Source: Bacteroidota bacterium (GTDB lineage Bacteria; Bacteroidota; Bacteroidia; 2-12-FULL-35-15). From it: DNA of 64,000 bases. Location: contig CANNHN010000006.1 of the NCBI GenBank assembly GCA_947504725.1, positions 122,347 to 186,346 of the forward strand, written 5' to 3'. Shown here piece by piece: positions 34,498-43,658 of this stretch; position 1 is the stretch's first letter, and every line of letters begins with the position of its first letter. Under the pieces are notes generated by a model, which worked only from the letters and a program-made list of their open reading frames with translations, was not told the origin of the DNA and made no database searches. The position numbers were made by a program, and so were the translations under genes.

Positions 34498-37314
34498 CTA
34501 CTTACTCAAATACAAATTTCGTTCAGAGTAAATCGTATGAAAAAATTCATCGGTTAAATCATCAATGAAGTAAATCGCTTCACCAGTTGATTTCATTTCT
34601 GGCCCAAGCTCTTTTGTTACTTCAGGGAATTTCTCATAGGAGAACACTGGGATTTTTATTGCATATCCTTTTTTACGTGGAGTAAATTTAAAGTCTTTCA
34701 CTTTTGCTCCTAACATTACTTTTGTTGCATAGTTTACATAAGGCTCATCATAAGCTTTTGCAATGAACGGAACCGTACGTGATGCTCGTGGGTTTGCTTC
34801 AATAATATACACCACCTCATCTTTAATCGCAAACTGAATATTTAACAATCCAACTGTTTTTAAAGCGATGGCAATTTTCTTTGTATGGTCTTCCATCTGT
34901 TTAATCACATTATCACTCAAATCAAATGGTGGAAGAACAGCATAGGAGTCACCGGAGTGAATTCCTGCAGGCTCAATGTGTTCCATCATTCCTATAATGT
35001 AATTGTCCGTTCCATCGCAAATAGAATCTGATTCTGCTTCAATTGCACCTTCTAGAAAGTGGTCAATTAATACTTGATTTCCTGGATGATCTTGCAACAA
35101 CTTAACAACATGTTCTTCTAACTCCTGTTCGTTAATTACAATCTTCATATTTTGTCCACCCAACACATAACTTGGGCGAACTAGTAATGGGAATCCTAAT
35201 TCTTTTGAAAGTTCTACTGCTTGTTCTGCATCTTCAATCACGCCAAACTTTGGATATGGAATGCCATTGTCTTTTAACAGATTGGAGAAACTTCCTCTGT
35301 CCTCGGCTAAATCCAACGATTTATAATCGGTACCGATAATTTTAATCCCGTAGCGTTCTAATTTCTCAGCCAACTTCAAAGCTGTTTGTCCGCCTAACTG
35401 AACAATCACACCTTCTGGTTTTTCATTTAAGATAATATCATAAATGTGTTCCCAGAAAACAGGTTCGAAATATAATTTATCTGCTACATTGAAATCCGTT
35501 GAAACTGTTTCAGGATTGCAATTAATCATGATGGTTTCGTAACCGCATTCTTTTGCAGCCAATACGCCATGTACACAACTATAATCAAATTCAATTCCTT
35601 GTCCAATTCGATTCGGACCGCTTCCTAAAACAACAATTTTTTTCTTGTCGGATGCAATGGATTCATTTTCATCTTCGAATGTACTGTAGTAATAAGGTGT
35701 TTTCGCTTCAAACTCTGCAGCACAGGTATCTACTAATTTGTAAACACGGTTGATATTTAACTCTCGTCTGCGATTAAACACTTCGCTCTCCAAACATTTT
35801 AGCAAGTGAGCAATTTGTCTATCAGCATATCCTTTTTGTTTTGCTTCGTATAATAATTCGCGAGACAAATCTTTCAAAGGATATTTCGAAATTTCATTTT
35901 CCAACAAAATCATTTCTTCGATTTGGTTCAAGAACCACATATCGATACGTGTTAATTTTTGTATAGTTTTAATTGAAATACCTAATTTGATAGCATCGTA
36001 AATATGAAACAAACGATTCCAACTTGGACGCTCTAAACTTTTTAATAATTCTTCTTGATTTTTCACTTCTCTACCGTCAGCACCTAAACCGTTACGTTTA
36101 ATCTCCAAACTCTGACAAGCCTTTTGTAATGCTTCCTGGAAACAACGCCCGATTCCCATTACTTCACCCACCGATTTCATTTGAAATCCTAATTCACGAT
36201 TAGCACCTTTGAATTTATCAAAGTTCCATCGTGGAATTTTCACGATGACATAATCCAATGTCGGTTCAAAAAATGCAGAAGTAGATTTTGTAATTTGATT
36301 TTCTAATTCATCTAAATTAAATCCTATCGCCAACTTAGCAGCAATTTTCGCAATTGGATAACCTGTTGCTTTACTTGCTAATGCCGATGAACGAGAAACA
36401 CGTGGATTGATTTCAATAGCGATAATATCTTCTGAATCATCCGGATTAACAGCAAACTGAACATTACAACCTCCAGCAAAATTTCCGATACTTCGCATCA
36501 TTTTGATTGCCAGTGTACGCATCTTCTGAAAAGTGCTATCCGATAAAGTCATTGCAGGAGCGACAGTGATACTGTCCCCAGTATGAACTCCCATCGGATC
36601 GAAATTCTCAATTGAACAAATAATCACAACGTTATCGTTACTATCACGCAGCAATTCCAACTCATATTCTTTCCAACCCAACACTGCTTTATCAATTAAT
36701 ACTTCATGAATCGGAGAAGTATGCAAACCTCTATTAATTGCTTTATCAAATTCTTCTTTCACATACACAACTGCTCCTCCACTTCCACCTAAAGTGAAAG
36801 AAGGACGAATTACCAATGGGAAACCAAACTCTTGTGCAATTTCTTTTCCTTCTAAGAACGAACGACAAATTTTTGATGGAGCCATTCCTACGCCAATCGA
36901 TTCCATACGAGCACGAAACTTATCTCTGTCTTCTGTTACTTCAATCGCTTCAATATCCACTCCAATCATTCGAACACCATACTTTTTCCAAATGCCCATC
37001 TCATCACACTTCATCGCAAGATTCAAAGCAGTTTGTCCGCCTACCGATGGCAATACCGCATCAATATCTTTGTTCTCTTCTAGAATTTTAATGATGGACT
37101 TGGCTTCCAATGGTAACAAATAGATATTCTCTGCTGTTACCTTATCCGTCATAATGGTAGCCGGATTGGAATTAATCAAAGTTACTTTTACACCTTCTTC
37201 ACGTAATGAACGAGCAGCCTGTGAACCTGAATAATCGAATTCACATGCTTGTCCGATTACAATTGGACCGCTACCGATGATTAAAACTGACTTTATGGAA
37301 TTATCTCTTGGCAT
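34498..37314 (-). CDS. carB: Carbamoyl-phosphate synthase large subunit
   Basis: This 938-residue protein has two ATP-grasp halves, each with a GSGPxxIGQ(A/G) opening motif (near residues 13 and 565) and an EINPRVSR or EANPRASR metal site. The enzyme makes carbamoyl phosphate from glutamine-derived ammonia, bicarbonate and two ATP for pyrimidines and arginine. The usual protein is about 1070 residues; here the C-terminal MGS-like allosteric domain of about 130 residues is absent, so control by UMP or ornithine at that domain is not expected. This shorter form is common in Bacteroidota. The small subunit carA is not nearby. Confidence 0.93.
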   Translation of the reverse strand: MPRDNSIKSVLIIGSGPIVIGQACEFDYSGSQAARSLREEGVKVTLINSNPATIMTDKVTAENIYLLPLEAKSIIKILEENKDIDAVLPSVGGQTALNLAMKCDEMGIWKKYGVRMIGVDIEAIEVTEDRDKFRARMESIGVGMAPSKICRSFLEGKEIAQEFGFPLVIRPSFTLGGSGGAVVYVKEEFDKAINRGLHTSPIHEVLIDKAVLGWKEYELELLRDSNDNVVIICSIENFDPMGVHTGDSITVAPAMTLSDSTFQKMRTLAIKMMRSIGNFAGGCNVQFAVNPDDSEDIIAIEINPRVSRSSALASKATGYPIAKIAAKLAIGFNLDELENQITKSTSAFFEPTLDYVIVKIPRWNFDKFKGANRELGFQMKSVGEVMGIGRCFQEALQKACQSLEIKRNGLGADGREVKNQEELLKSLERPSWNRLFHIYDAIKLGISIKTIQKLTRIDMWFLNQIEEMILLENEISKYPLKDLSRELLYEAKQKGYADRQIAHLLKCLESEVFNRRRELNINRVYKLVDTCAAEFEAKTPYYYSTFEDENESIASDKKKIVVLGSGPNRIGQGIEFDYSCVHGVLAAKECGYETIMINCNPETVSTDFNVADKLYFEPVFWEHIYDIILNEKPEGVIVQLGGQTALKLAEKLERYGIKIIGTDYKSLDLAEDRGSFSNLLKDNGIPYPKFGVIEDAEQAVELSKELGFPLLVRPSYVLGGQNMKIVINEQELEEHVVKLLQDHPGNQVLIDHFLEGAIEAESDSICDGTDNYIIGMMEHIEPAGIHSGDSYAVLPPFDLSDNVIKQMEDHTKKIAIALKTVGLLNIQFAIKDEVVYIIEANPRASRTVPFIAKAYDEPYVNYATKVMLGAKVKDFKFTPRKKGYAIKIPVFSYEKFPEVTKELGPEMKSTGEAIYFIDDLTDEFFHTIYSERNLYLSK

Positions 37315-37320
37315 ATATTT

Positions 37321-37493
37321 AATTTGAAAATTTGAAAATTATTCAATTTGTAAATGATTACGAAATTATTGTTTTTATGGTCTTTTTGTTCTGATATTTT
37401 ATAATAGGTTTTCAACATTTTAGGGCAAAAAAAATGCCCCTCTTTCGAGAAGCATTTAATTATATAATTATCAAATTGACAAATTTTCAAATT
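37321..37493. repeat. 14-bp inverted repeat upstream of carB
   Basis: AATTTGAAAATTTG (37321-37334) is the reverse complement of CAAATTTTCAAATT (37480-37493). The right arm lies just past the rpmH stop. Both flanks contain further AAATTTG words, a common AT-rich intergenic pattern. Confidence 0.5.
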
Positions 37494-37497
37494 GAGT

Positions 37498-37659
37498 CTA
37501 TTTATGTGTTTTTTCGTCAGAAACAGTTAATTTTTTTCTTCCTTTCGCTCTACGAGAAGCTAATACTCTGCGACCATTTGCAGATGCCATTCTCTCACGG
37601 AAACCGTGTTTGTTTTTTCTCTTTTTTGTTGATGGCTGGTAAGTACGTAATGCTTTCAT
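37498..37659 (-). CDS. rpmH: 50S ribosomal protein L34
   Basis: This is a 53-residue basic protein. Reading the minus strand from ATG 37659 gives the L34 sequence, with [19 protein letters not shown] near the start and [18 protein letters not shown] after it. L34 is part of the large ribosomal subunit near the 23S rRNA core. The start differs from the common MKRTYQPS by reading [11 protein letters not shown] good promoter lies about 75 bases upstream. In many bacteria rpmH is next to rnpA; here it is alone between carB and an ABC exporter. Confidence 0.95.
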   Translation of the reverse strand: MKALRTYQPSTKKRKNKHGFRERMASANGRRVLASRRAKGRKKLTVSDEKTHK

Positions 37660-37731
37660 TATTTCTCTTATGTTATGTTCTTCCTTTAAAGAAGAACTAT
37701 TGTTATTGTTCTATTCTTGAATTTCGGAATG

Positions 37732-37761
37732 CAAAGATAGAAGTTTTTTCATTTCTACAAA
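37732..37761 (-). promoter_or_regulatory. Promoter of rpmH
   Basis: On the minus strand TTTG (37758-37761) and TATCTTTG (37732-37739) are spaced 18 bases, a full match to the Bacteroidota consensus. The predicted leader is about 65 bases. Confidence 0.6.
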
Positions 37762-37887
37762 CTTTTTAATGAAATTGATGTTGTAATAAGTGAAAATAGC
37801 CTTTTTTTAAGGTATTCCGAGGAGGAATTCGTCTCATATAAAGGATAGAATTAATCTAAATAATAGAACCAAAGAGGCAAAAAATCA

Positions 37888-37895
37888 TACATTTG
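37888..37895 (+). promoter_or_regulatory. -7 box TACATTTG before the ABC exporter gene
   Basis: TACATTTG fits TAnnTTTG and lies 18 bases before the ATG at 37914. No clear -33 TTTG is present. Confidence 0.45.
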
Positions 37896-37913
37896 CACCA
37901 CAATTTTCAATAA

Positions 37914-39707
37914 ATGGCCAGAAAAGTTAAAGAAACAGACGATTTACCAAAAGCAAAAGTCAATAAAACTTCCTTAAAAAAAGCCTTACGCATATTTTAT
38001 TATACTGGTAAACACAAGTGGAAGCTTTATCTTGGAATGTTCTTTTTACTGCTTACTGGAGGAACCGCCTTAGTTTTTCCTATGATGCTGGGCGATTTGA
38101 TTAAAACCGTAGAAGTAAAGGATTATGACAAAATCAATACCATCGGACTATATTTAATTGTTATTTTAAGTTTACAATCTGTTTTCTCTTACTTCCGCAT
38201 TTACCTTTTTGTGAATTATACCGAAAACACACTTGCTGGACTTCGTCAAGCTGTATATGCTCATTTAATTACATTACCGATGAGCTTTTTTGTTCAACAG
38301 CGAGTTGGCGACCTAAATAGCCGTATGTCGGCCGATATTTCTCAAATTCAGGACACTTTAACTACGACAATAGCTGAATTTTTGCGCCAATTTATGCTCA
38401 TAATTGGTGGAATTATTTTCCTTTTATTCCTTTCTCCAAAATTAACCCTTATGATGTTGGGAATTGTTCCAGTTGTAGCAATTGCGGCTGTCGTTTTCGG
38501 ACGATTTATCAGAAAAACATCAAAATTGGTTCAGGAAAAAATAGCAGAATCAAATACGGTAATTGAAGAAACATTGCAAGGAATCGTAAATGTGAAAGCG
38601 TTTGCGAATGAATTTTTCGAGAATGTGAGATATAAGAAAAGTACAGAAGAAATTGTAAAAAATGCTATTCAAGGCGGTAAATACAGAGGATTTTTCGCTT
38701 CCTTTATTATCTTCTGTTTGTTTGGAGCAATTGTAGCCGTTATTTGGTACGGAATTAACCTCGCGTCACAAGGACAGCTCTTAATCAGTGAATTATTCTC
38801 CTTCATATTATATTCAGCGTTTGTGGGTGTTTCTTTTGGTGGCGTTGCTGAATTATACGCACAAATTCAAAAAGCAATTGGTTCAGTGGAACGAGTTTTT
38901 GAAATATTAGATGAGAAACCAGAAATACTTGAAATCAATACAATTCAAACAAATGTAAACCGAATAGAAGGGAATGTTCGTTTTGATGAAGTAGCATTCA
39001 CGTACCCTTCTCGTAAAGAAATTCAAGTCCTAAAAAACATAACTCTTACTGCTAAAAAAGGTGAAACTATTGCTATTGTCGGACCGAGCGGTTCCGGTAA
39101 ATCTACATTAATTGGATTATTACTTCGTTTTTATGATCCTGAAAAGGGAACATTATATATTGATGATAAAGATGCAAAAGAGTACTCTTTAACTGCTCTT
39201 CGAAACAATATGGCGATTGTACCTCAAGATGTTTTATTGTTTGGTGGGACAATCAAAGAGAATATAGCATACGGAAAACCAAATGCTACTATTGCTGAAA
39301 TAGCGGAAGCTGCTCGCAAAGCAAACGCATTGGAATTCATTGATACTTTCCCTGAAAAATTTGAAACGATTGTTGGCGAAAGAGGAATTAAACTTTCGGG
39401 TGGACAACGTCAGCGTATTGCGATTGCACGTGCTGTATTAAAAGATCCAAGTATATTAATTTTAGATGAAGCAACAAGTTCTCTCGATTCAGAATCAGAA
39501 CGAGTTGTGCAAGAAGCTTTGGATAAATTAATGGTTGGCAGAACTTCATTTGTAATCGCTCATCGTTTATCTACTATCCGTAAAGCAGATAAGATTGTGG
39601 TAATTGATAAAGGTGCTGTTAGAGAAGTTGGAACACACGAAGAGCTAATGCATTTGGATAACGGAATGTATCGCAGCTTGAGTAATTTGCAAACGCAATT
39701 GGCTTAG
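37914..39707 (+). CDS. ABC exporter, MsbA/MdlB-like half-transporter
   Basis: This 597-residue protein fuses six membrane helices (about 35-320) with an ATPase domain. The Walker A motif is GPSGSGKST (390-398), the signature is LSGGQRQR (494-501), and the Walker B ILDEATSSLD follows. It should work as a homodimer that exports a lipid or drug; MsbA flips lipid A. A short charged N-terminus precedes the first helix. Its stop overlaps the stop of the convergent rsmG gene by a few bases (39704-39707). Confidence 0.88.
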   Translation: MARKVKETDDLPKAKVNKTSLKKALRIFYYTGKHKWKLYLGMFFLLLTGGTALVFPMMLGDLIKTVEVKDYDKINTIGLYLIVILSLQSVFSYFRIYLFVNYTENTLAGLRQAVYAHLITLPMSFFVQQRVGDLNSRMSADISQIQDTLTTTIAEFLRQFMLIIGGIIFLLFLSPKLTLMMLGIVPVVAIAAVVFGRFIRKTSKLVQEKIAESNTVIEETLQGIVNVKAFANEFFENVRYKKSTEEIVKNAIQGGKYRGFFASFIIFCLFGAIVAVIWYGINLASQGQLLISELFSFILYSAFVGVSFGGVAELYAQIQKAIGSVERVFEILDEKPEILEINTIQTNVNRIEGNVRFDEVAFTYPSRKEIQVLKNITLTAKKGETIAIVGPSGSGKSTLIGLLLRFYDPEKGTLYIDDKDAKEYSLTALRNNMAIVPQDVLLFGGTIKENIAYGKPNATIAEIAEAARKANALEFIDTFPEKFETIVGERGIKLSGGQRQRIAIARAVLKDPSILILDEATSSLDSESERVVQEALDKLMVGRTSFVIAHRLSTIRKADKIVVIDKGAVREVGTHEELMHLDNGMYRSLSNLQTQLA

Positions 39708-40336
39708 TTCATTGGCAGGAACACAACTTTCTTTGTTTCGAAAAACTCTTCTTTAAAATAATAATGAAGATTGTAGTAAGTGATGCGTTTTTCAAAATCC
39801 TTCATCTCTTCTTTCAAATCTCCTCCTTTTAAATAAAGAATTCCGTTTGGTAAATTGTTGAATTGATTTTTAGAAATTTTATTTTGCACCCAGCGATAGA
39901 AAGTCGGAAATTCTGTAACCGCACGACTCACTACAAACTCAAACTTTTCTTTCACCTCTTCAGCACGCTTGTGTTCTGCTCTCACATTTTTTAATCCCAG
40001 TGCTTGAGCAATCTCGTTCACCACTTTTATCTTTTTACCAATTGAATCTACCAAATAAAAATTAGTCTCTGGAAATAATATTGCGAGTGGAATTCCTGGG
40101 AAACCACCTCCGCAACCAACATCCATTACATTCGTTTTGGGATTAAATTGAATAACTTTTGCAATTCCCAACGAATGCAACACATGTCGCTCGTAAAGCA
40201 ATTCAATGTCTTTTCGGGAAATCACATTTATTTGCGCATTCCATTCCTCATACAAGCTTTGCAATTTTGCAAACTGCTCTTGTTGAGTGGGTGTAATGTT
40301 TGGAAAGTATTTGAGGATAATGGATATGTCTGACAT
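39704..40336 (-). CDS. rsmG: 16S rRNA (guanine-527-N7)-methyltransferase
   Basis: This 210-residue SAM enzyme has the motif DVGCGGGFPGIPLA near 71-84 and the VVSRAVTEF motif near 133-141 typical of RsmG/GidB. It methylates G527 of 16S rRNA in the decoding region; loss gives low-level streptomycin resistance in other bacteria. It is single and convergent with the ABC exporter, overlapping by four bases. Confidence 0.92.
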   Translation of the reverse strand: MSDISIILKYFPNITPTQQEQFAKLQSLYEEWNAQINVISRKDIELLYERHVLHSLGIAKVIQFNPKTNVMDVGCGGGFPGIPLAILFPETNFYLVDSIGKKIKVVNEIAQALGLKNVRAEHKRAEEVKEKFEFVVSRAVTEFPTFYRWVQNKISKNQFNNLPNGILYLKGGDLKEEMKDFEKRITYYNLHYYFKEEFFETKKVVFLPMN

Positions 40337-40352
40337 TTTTTCTAGACTATTG

Positions 40353-40488
40353 CTTATTGTTTGTCATTTCGAGTTGTCACCCTGAGCATTCTTCGTTGAA
40401 GCAGACACATCGAAGGGCGAGAAATCTAACATGAATGCGGATAATGTTTGGTTAGATTCCTCCGCGCTGGTCGGAATGACAGTTCTTT
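40353..40488. repeat. Composite intergenic palindromic repeat (copy with a near twin at 55 kb)
   Basis: The gap holds GTCATTTCGAG at 40361 and its end CGGAATGACAG near 40473-40482, with CCTGAGCATTCTTCG...CGAAGGGCGAG between. A 68-base core (40419-40486, GAGAAATCT...GGTCGGAATGACAGTTCT) matches 55038-55105 closely. It is the clearest member of the dispersed repeat family. Confidence 0.7.
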
Positions 40489-40500
40489 GAACGTTCTCAA

Positions 40501-41118
40501 TTATATCTTCCCTTCCGAGTTCTTCAAAATATTCGCTAAAAACTCGCGCGCTCTAAACAACTGTGCTTTCACAGTACCCAAAGGCAAATCCAATTTTGCA
40601 GCAATCTCTTCATACGAAAGTTCTTCAAAATAACGCATCTCTAATAAAATTCGGTAACGTGGCTTTAGTTTTTCTACCACATCACGCATATGCTTCACTT
40701 TTTGCTTCTTCACCATATTCTCCTCCGGGTTCAAGCCTTCTGCTTTAATATCCATACTCATCTCTCCACCTTCATCGTTTTCGAATGTACGGTCAATAGA
40801 AAAAGTAGTCATCTTTTTTTTTCTAATAAAATCAATGCAATTATTGGAAGCAATTTTAAACAACCAAGTACTGAAAGCATAGTTGGGCGTATATTGACTC
40901 AAACGTTTAAATGCTTTTCCGAATGCTTCAATAGTCAAATCATCCGCGTCATCCTTATTGTTAACCATCTTCAGTAACATAAAATAAACAGAATCACGGT
41001 AACGGCCCATCAATTCGGCATAAGCTTTTTGATCTCCTTTATCCAATGCTGCACGAATCAAATGATAATCGTGTACCGCTTTTACTGAAAGATTCGGGTC
41101 AAATTCTAAGTCATCCAT
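40501..41118 (-). CDS. RNA polymerase sigma factor, ECF type
   Basis: This 205-residue sigma-70 factor has region 2 near 40-105 (DDLTIEAFGKAFKRL and the FSTWLFKIASNNCIDFIRKKK segment) and region 4 near 148-200 (RYFEELSYEEIAAKLDLPLGTVKAQLFRAR). It directs RNA polymerase to a small set of promoters. No anti-sigma gene is adjacent, so its control is unknown. The gene before it in transcription (a GT2 enzyme) is separated by 25 bases, so they could share a transcript. Confidence 0.88.
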   Translation of the reverse strand: MDDLEFDPNLSVKAVHDYHLIRAALDKGDQKAYAELMGRYRDSVYFMLLKMVNNKDDADDLTIEAFGKAFKRLSQYTPNYAFSTWLFKIASNNCIDFIRKKKMTTFSIDRTFENDEGGEMSMDIKAEGLNPEENMVKKQKVKHMRDVVEKLKPRYRILLEMRYFEELSYEEIAAKLDLPLGTVKAQLFRAREFLANILKNSEGKI

Positions 41119-41143
41119 ACTTTACTCGAAAATTATTTATGTT

Positions 41144-42277
41144 TTATTTCCACTTATTTTTTTTCATCAACATATTCGATACAGTAATCATCGGATAGAT
41201 GAACAATAATACTACTTCAATCAAAGGCGCTAACCACAACAAATCTTTTTCGGCCAATTGTTTCATCGACTTGTTAAAGATAATCAATTGAATTAACAAT
41301 CGCAATCCAAAAAGAGATAATACGACTATCGGTTGAAATTGCAATATCAATACTGCTGCAAACGACATAAAGAACAAATATTGACTCAAACTAATCATCA
41401 TTAAACGAAACTTACTGCCTCCGTTATAAAACTTAAACGTAGTTACATGCCTTCGCTTTTGTCGAAACCAAGATTTAAAACTCTTCTTCACTCTAGATAT
41501 GGTATGGCTTTCAACGCTTACTTCAATCTTCGAATTTTGTTTGGTTGCAGCCTCGTTCACAAATAAATCATCATCTCCAGATTCAATATGATAATGAGAA
41601 GCAAATCCTTTCATTTTAAAAAACAAAGATTTTTTGTACGCTAAATTTCTTCCCGTTCCCATGTAAGTTTTACCAGCCAATGCAAATGATAAAAACTGTA
41701 CCGCAATCATAAAGGTATCGTAACGAATAATTTTATTTAAAAACCCTTTTTGCTTTTCGTATCCGCCATATCCCAATACTATTTCGGTTTCATTACTAAA
41801 GTGTTGCATCATATCTCGCAACCAATATTTACTATTGGGTCTACAATCCGCATCCGTTAGCAACATATGTTCATTATTTGCACCTTTTATCCCCATCATC
41901 AGTGCAACCTTTTTACCGTGTGAATAGGTGTCGTCTTCTTTGATTGTGACTACTTTTAAATTCGAATGTTTTGTTGCAAACTCCTTCAAAAAATCTGCTG
42001 TATTGTCCCATGAACAATCATTCACTACCACCACTTCAAAATCTGGATATTCCTGTTCAAAAATTAAAGGAAGAAATTCCACAAGGTTATCATCTTCATT
42101 TTTCGCACAAATAACAATAGATGCTGACGGAGTATTGGAAGCTAGTCCTTTCTTTTTATGAAACGCTAATCGACTAAAAAATCCAAGATAATACCATAGC
42201 TGAATTAAGAGTGCGATTGCAAACAAACCGAACGCAAGCAAACCAAATGAAAATGTTTTAAATACCGAAAAATCCAT
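41144..42277 (-). CDS. Membrane glycosyltransferase family 2
   Basis: This 377-residue protein has a membrane helix at each end (about 5-30, and two near 295-370) around a GT-A domain: SIVICAKNEDDN near 49-60, VVNDCSWDNT near 84-93, LLTDADCRP near 140-148 and a later RRHVT motif. The layout is that of inner-membrane processive or lipid-modifying GT2 enzymes. The ECF sigma gene follows downstream on the same strand. Donor and acceptor are unknown. A possible -7 box TATTTTTG lies on the minus strand at 42315-42322. Confidence 0.85.
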   Translation of the reverse strand: MDFSVFKTFSFGLLAFGLFAIALLIQLWYYLGFFSRLAFHKKKGLASNTPSASIVICAKNEDDNLVEFLPLIFEQEYPDFEVVVVNDCSWDNTADFLKEFATKHSNLKVVTIKEDDTYSHGKKVALMMGIKGANNEHMLLTDADCRPNSKYWLRDMMQHFSNETEIVLGYGGYEKQKGFLNKIIRYDTFMIAVQFLSFALAGKTYMGTGRNLAYKKSLFFKMKGFASHYHIESGDDDLFVNEAATKQNSKIEVSVESHTISRVKKSFKSWFRQKRRHVTTFKFYNGGSKFRLMMISLSQYLFFMSFAAVLILQFQPIVVLSLFGLRLLIQLIIFNKSMKQLAEKDLLWLAPLIEVVLLFIYPMITVSNMLMKKNKWK

Positions 42278-42347
42278 AATTTATATCCTATCCTTATTAA
42301 ACCCCATATTCACACAAAAATAGATTTAAGGTTCTTTAGTATTCTCT

Positions 42348-42355
42348 TATCTTTG
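42348..42355 (+). promoter_or_regulatory. -7 box TATCTTTG before tgt
   Basis: TATCTTTG fits TAnnTTTG. The leader to the tgt ATG would be about 100 bases and contains an inverted TGGAAAA...TTTTCCA sequence (42395-42462). Confidence 0.4.
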
Positions 42356-42464
42356 CGATGATTTAAACAAAGTAATTAACAATAGTGATGTATAATGGAA
42401 AAGGGAAGATGGAAAAGGGTAAAACCATACATTTTCCATTATCCATCATACATCTTCCATTATT

Positions 42465-43595
42465 ATGAAATTTAGTATCTCACATACCGACAAAAACAGT
42501 AAAGCCCGAGCCGGAGAACTCACCACCGACCATGGCGTGATACAAACCCCCATTTTTATGCCTGTTGGCACTGCTGGGACTGTTAAAGGCGTTCATCAGC
42601 ACGAACTAAAAGAAGACATAAAAGCACAAATTATCCTAGGAAATACTTACCATTTATACTTACGTCCGGGTTTAGAAGTAATTGAACAAGCTGGAGGATT
42701 GCATAAATTCAATGGTTGGGACAAACCTTTACTAACCGATAGCGGTGGTTATCAGGTGTATTCTCTATCAAATTCAAGGAAATTGACGGAGGAGGGCGCT
42801 AAATTCACCTCTCATATTGATGGTAGCAAACACGTTTTTACTCCTGAAGGCGTAATGGACATCCAACGAACCATCGGTGCCGATATCATTATGGCATTTG
42901 ATGAATGTACTCCATACCCTTGCGAATATGATTATGCGAAAAAATCGCTGGACATGACCCACCGTTGGTTAAAGCGTTGCTGTAATCGTTTTGATGAAAC
43001 TGAAGGCAAGTATGGCTTTTCCCAAACCCTTTTCCCGATTGTTCAAGGCAGTGTTTACCCTGATTTACGTAAAAAATCAGCCGAATTTATTGCTGAGCAA
43101 AACCGCGAAGGAAATGCTATTGGCGGATTATCCGTTGGCGAACCGGCTGAAGATATGTATGCAATGACAGAAGTAGTTTGCGATATATTACCAGTCGACA
43201 AGCCCCGTTACTTAATGGGTGTTGGTACTCCAATTAATATTTTGGAATCCATTGATTTGGGAATTGATATGTTTGATTGTGTAATGCCAACCCGAAATGC
43301 TCGTCATGGTTTGCTTTACACGCAAAACGGAATTATGAACATGAAAAACGAAAAATGGAAAAATGATTTTTCGAATTTGGATGAAACTGGCACTTCTTAT
43401 GTCGACAAAGCTTACACAAAGGCTTACGTGCGTCATTTAGTACATTCACAGGAATTATTAGCTGCTCAAATCTGCAGTATTCACAATTTGGCTTTCTATT
43501 TGTGGTTGGTGGGCGAAGCACGCAATCAAATCATTGCTGGAACGTTTAGAGAATGGAAAAACAAAATGGTATTACAATTAGGGGTTAGATTATAA
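42465..43595 (+). CDS. tgt: tRNA-guanine(34) transglycosylase
   Basis: This 376-residue enzyme swaps guanine for preQ1 at the wobble base of tRNAs for Asp, Asn, His and Tyr. Clear features are MPVGTAGTVKG near 26-36, TDSGGYQVYSL near 91-101, and the nucleophile region FDCVMPTRNARHG near 266-278. The usual zinc motif CxCxxC near 305-315 is missing: the aligned stretch reads GTSYVDKAYTKAYVRHL. The last zinc ligand histidine region IHNLAFY is kept. Loss of the cysteines seems common in Bacteroidota enzymes. Confidence 0.93.
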   Translation: MKFSISHTDKNSKARAGELTTDHGVIQTPIFMPVGTAGTVKGVHQHELKEDIKAQIILGNTYHLYLRPGLEVIEQAGGLHKFNGWDKPLLTDSGGYQVYSLSNSRKLTEEGAKFTSHIDGSKHVFTPEGVMDIQRTIGADIIMAFDECTPYPCEYDYAKKSLDMTHRWLKRCCNRFDETEGKYGFSQTLFPIVQGSVYPDLRKKSAEFIAEQNREGNAIGGLSVGEPAEDMYAMTEVVCDILPVDKPRYLMGVGTPINILESIDLGIDMFDCVMPTRNARHGLLYTQNGIMNMKNEKWKNDFSNLDETGTSYVDKAYTKAYVRHLVHSQELLAAQICSIHNLAFYLWLVGEARNQIIAGTFREWKNKMVLQLGVRL

Positions 43596-43601
43596 TTAAC
43601 A

Positions 43602-43647
43602 ACGTCATTGCGAGTCCCGCATTTTCGCGGGATGTGGCAATCTCATC
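43602..43647. repeat. Dispersed repeat with hairpin between tgt and lptF/G
   Basis: CGTCATTGCGAG is followed by TCCCGC (43615-43620) and GCGGGA (43626-43631), a six-base stem, then TGGCAATCTCATC. It is a member of the CGTCATTGCGAG type of repeat, also seen at 56010. Confidence 0.55.
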
Positions 43648-43658
43648 AATAAGATAAT

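Noticed and set aside
34498..37314. Truncation of carB as a pseudogene
   Set aside because: Both ATP-grasp halves are complete and the loss of the C-terminal regulatory domain is normal for Bacteroidota, so the gene is taken as intact.
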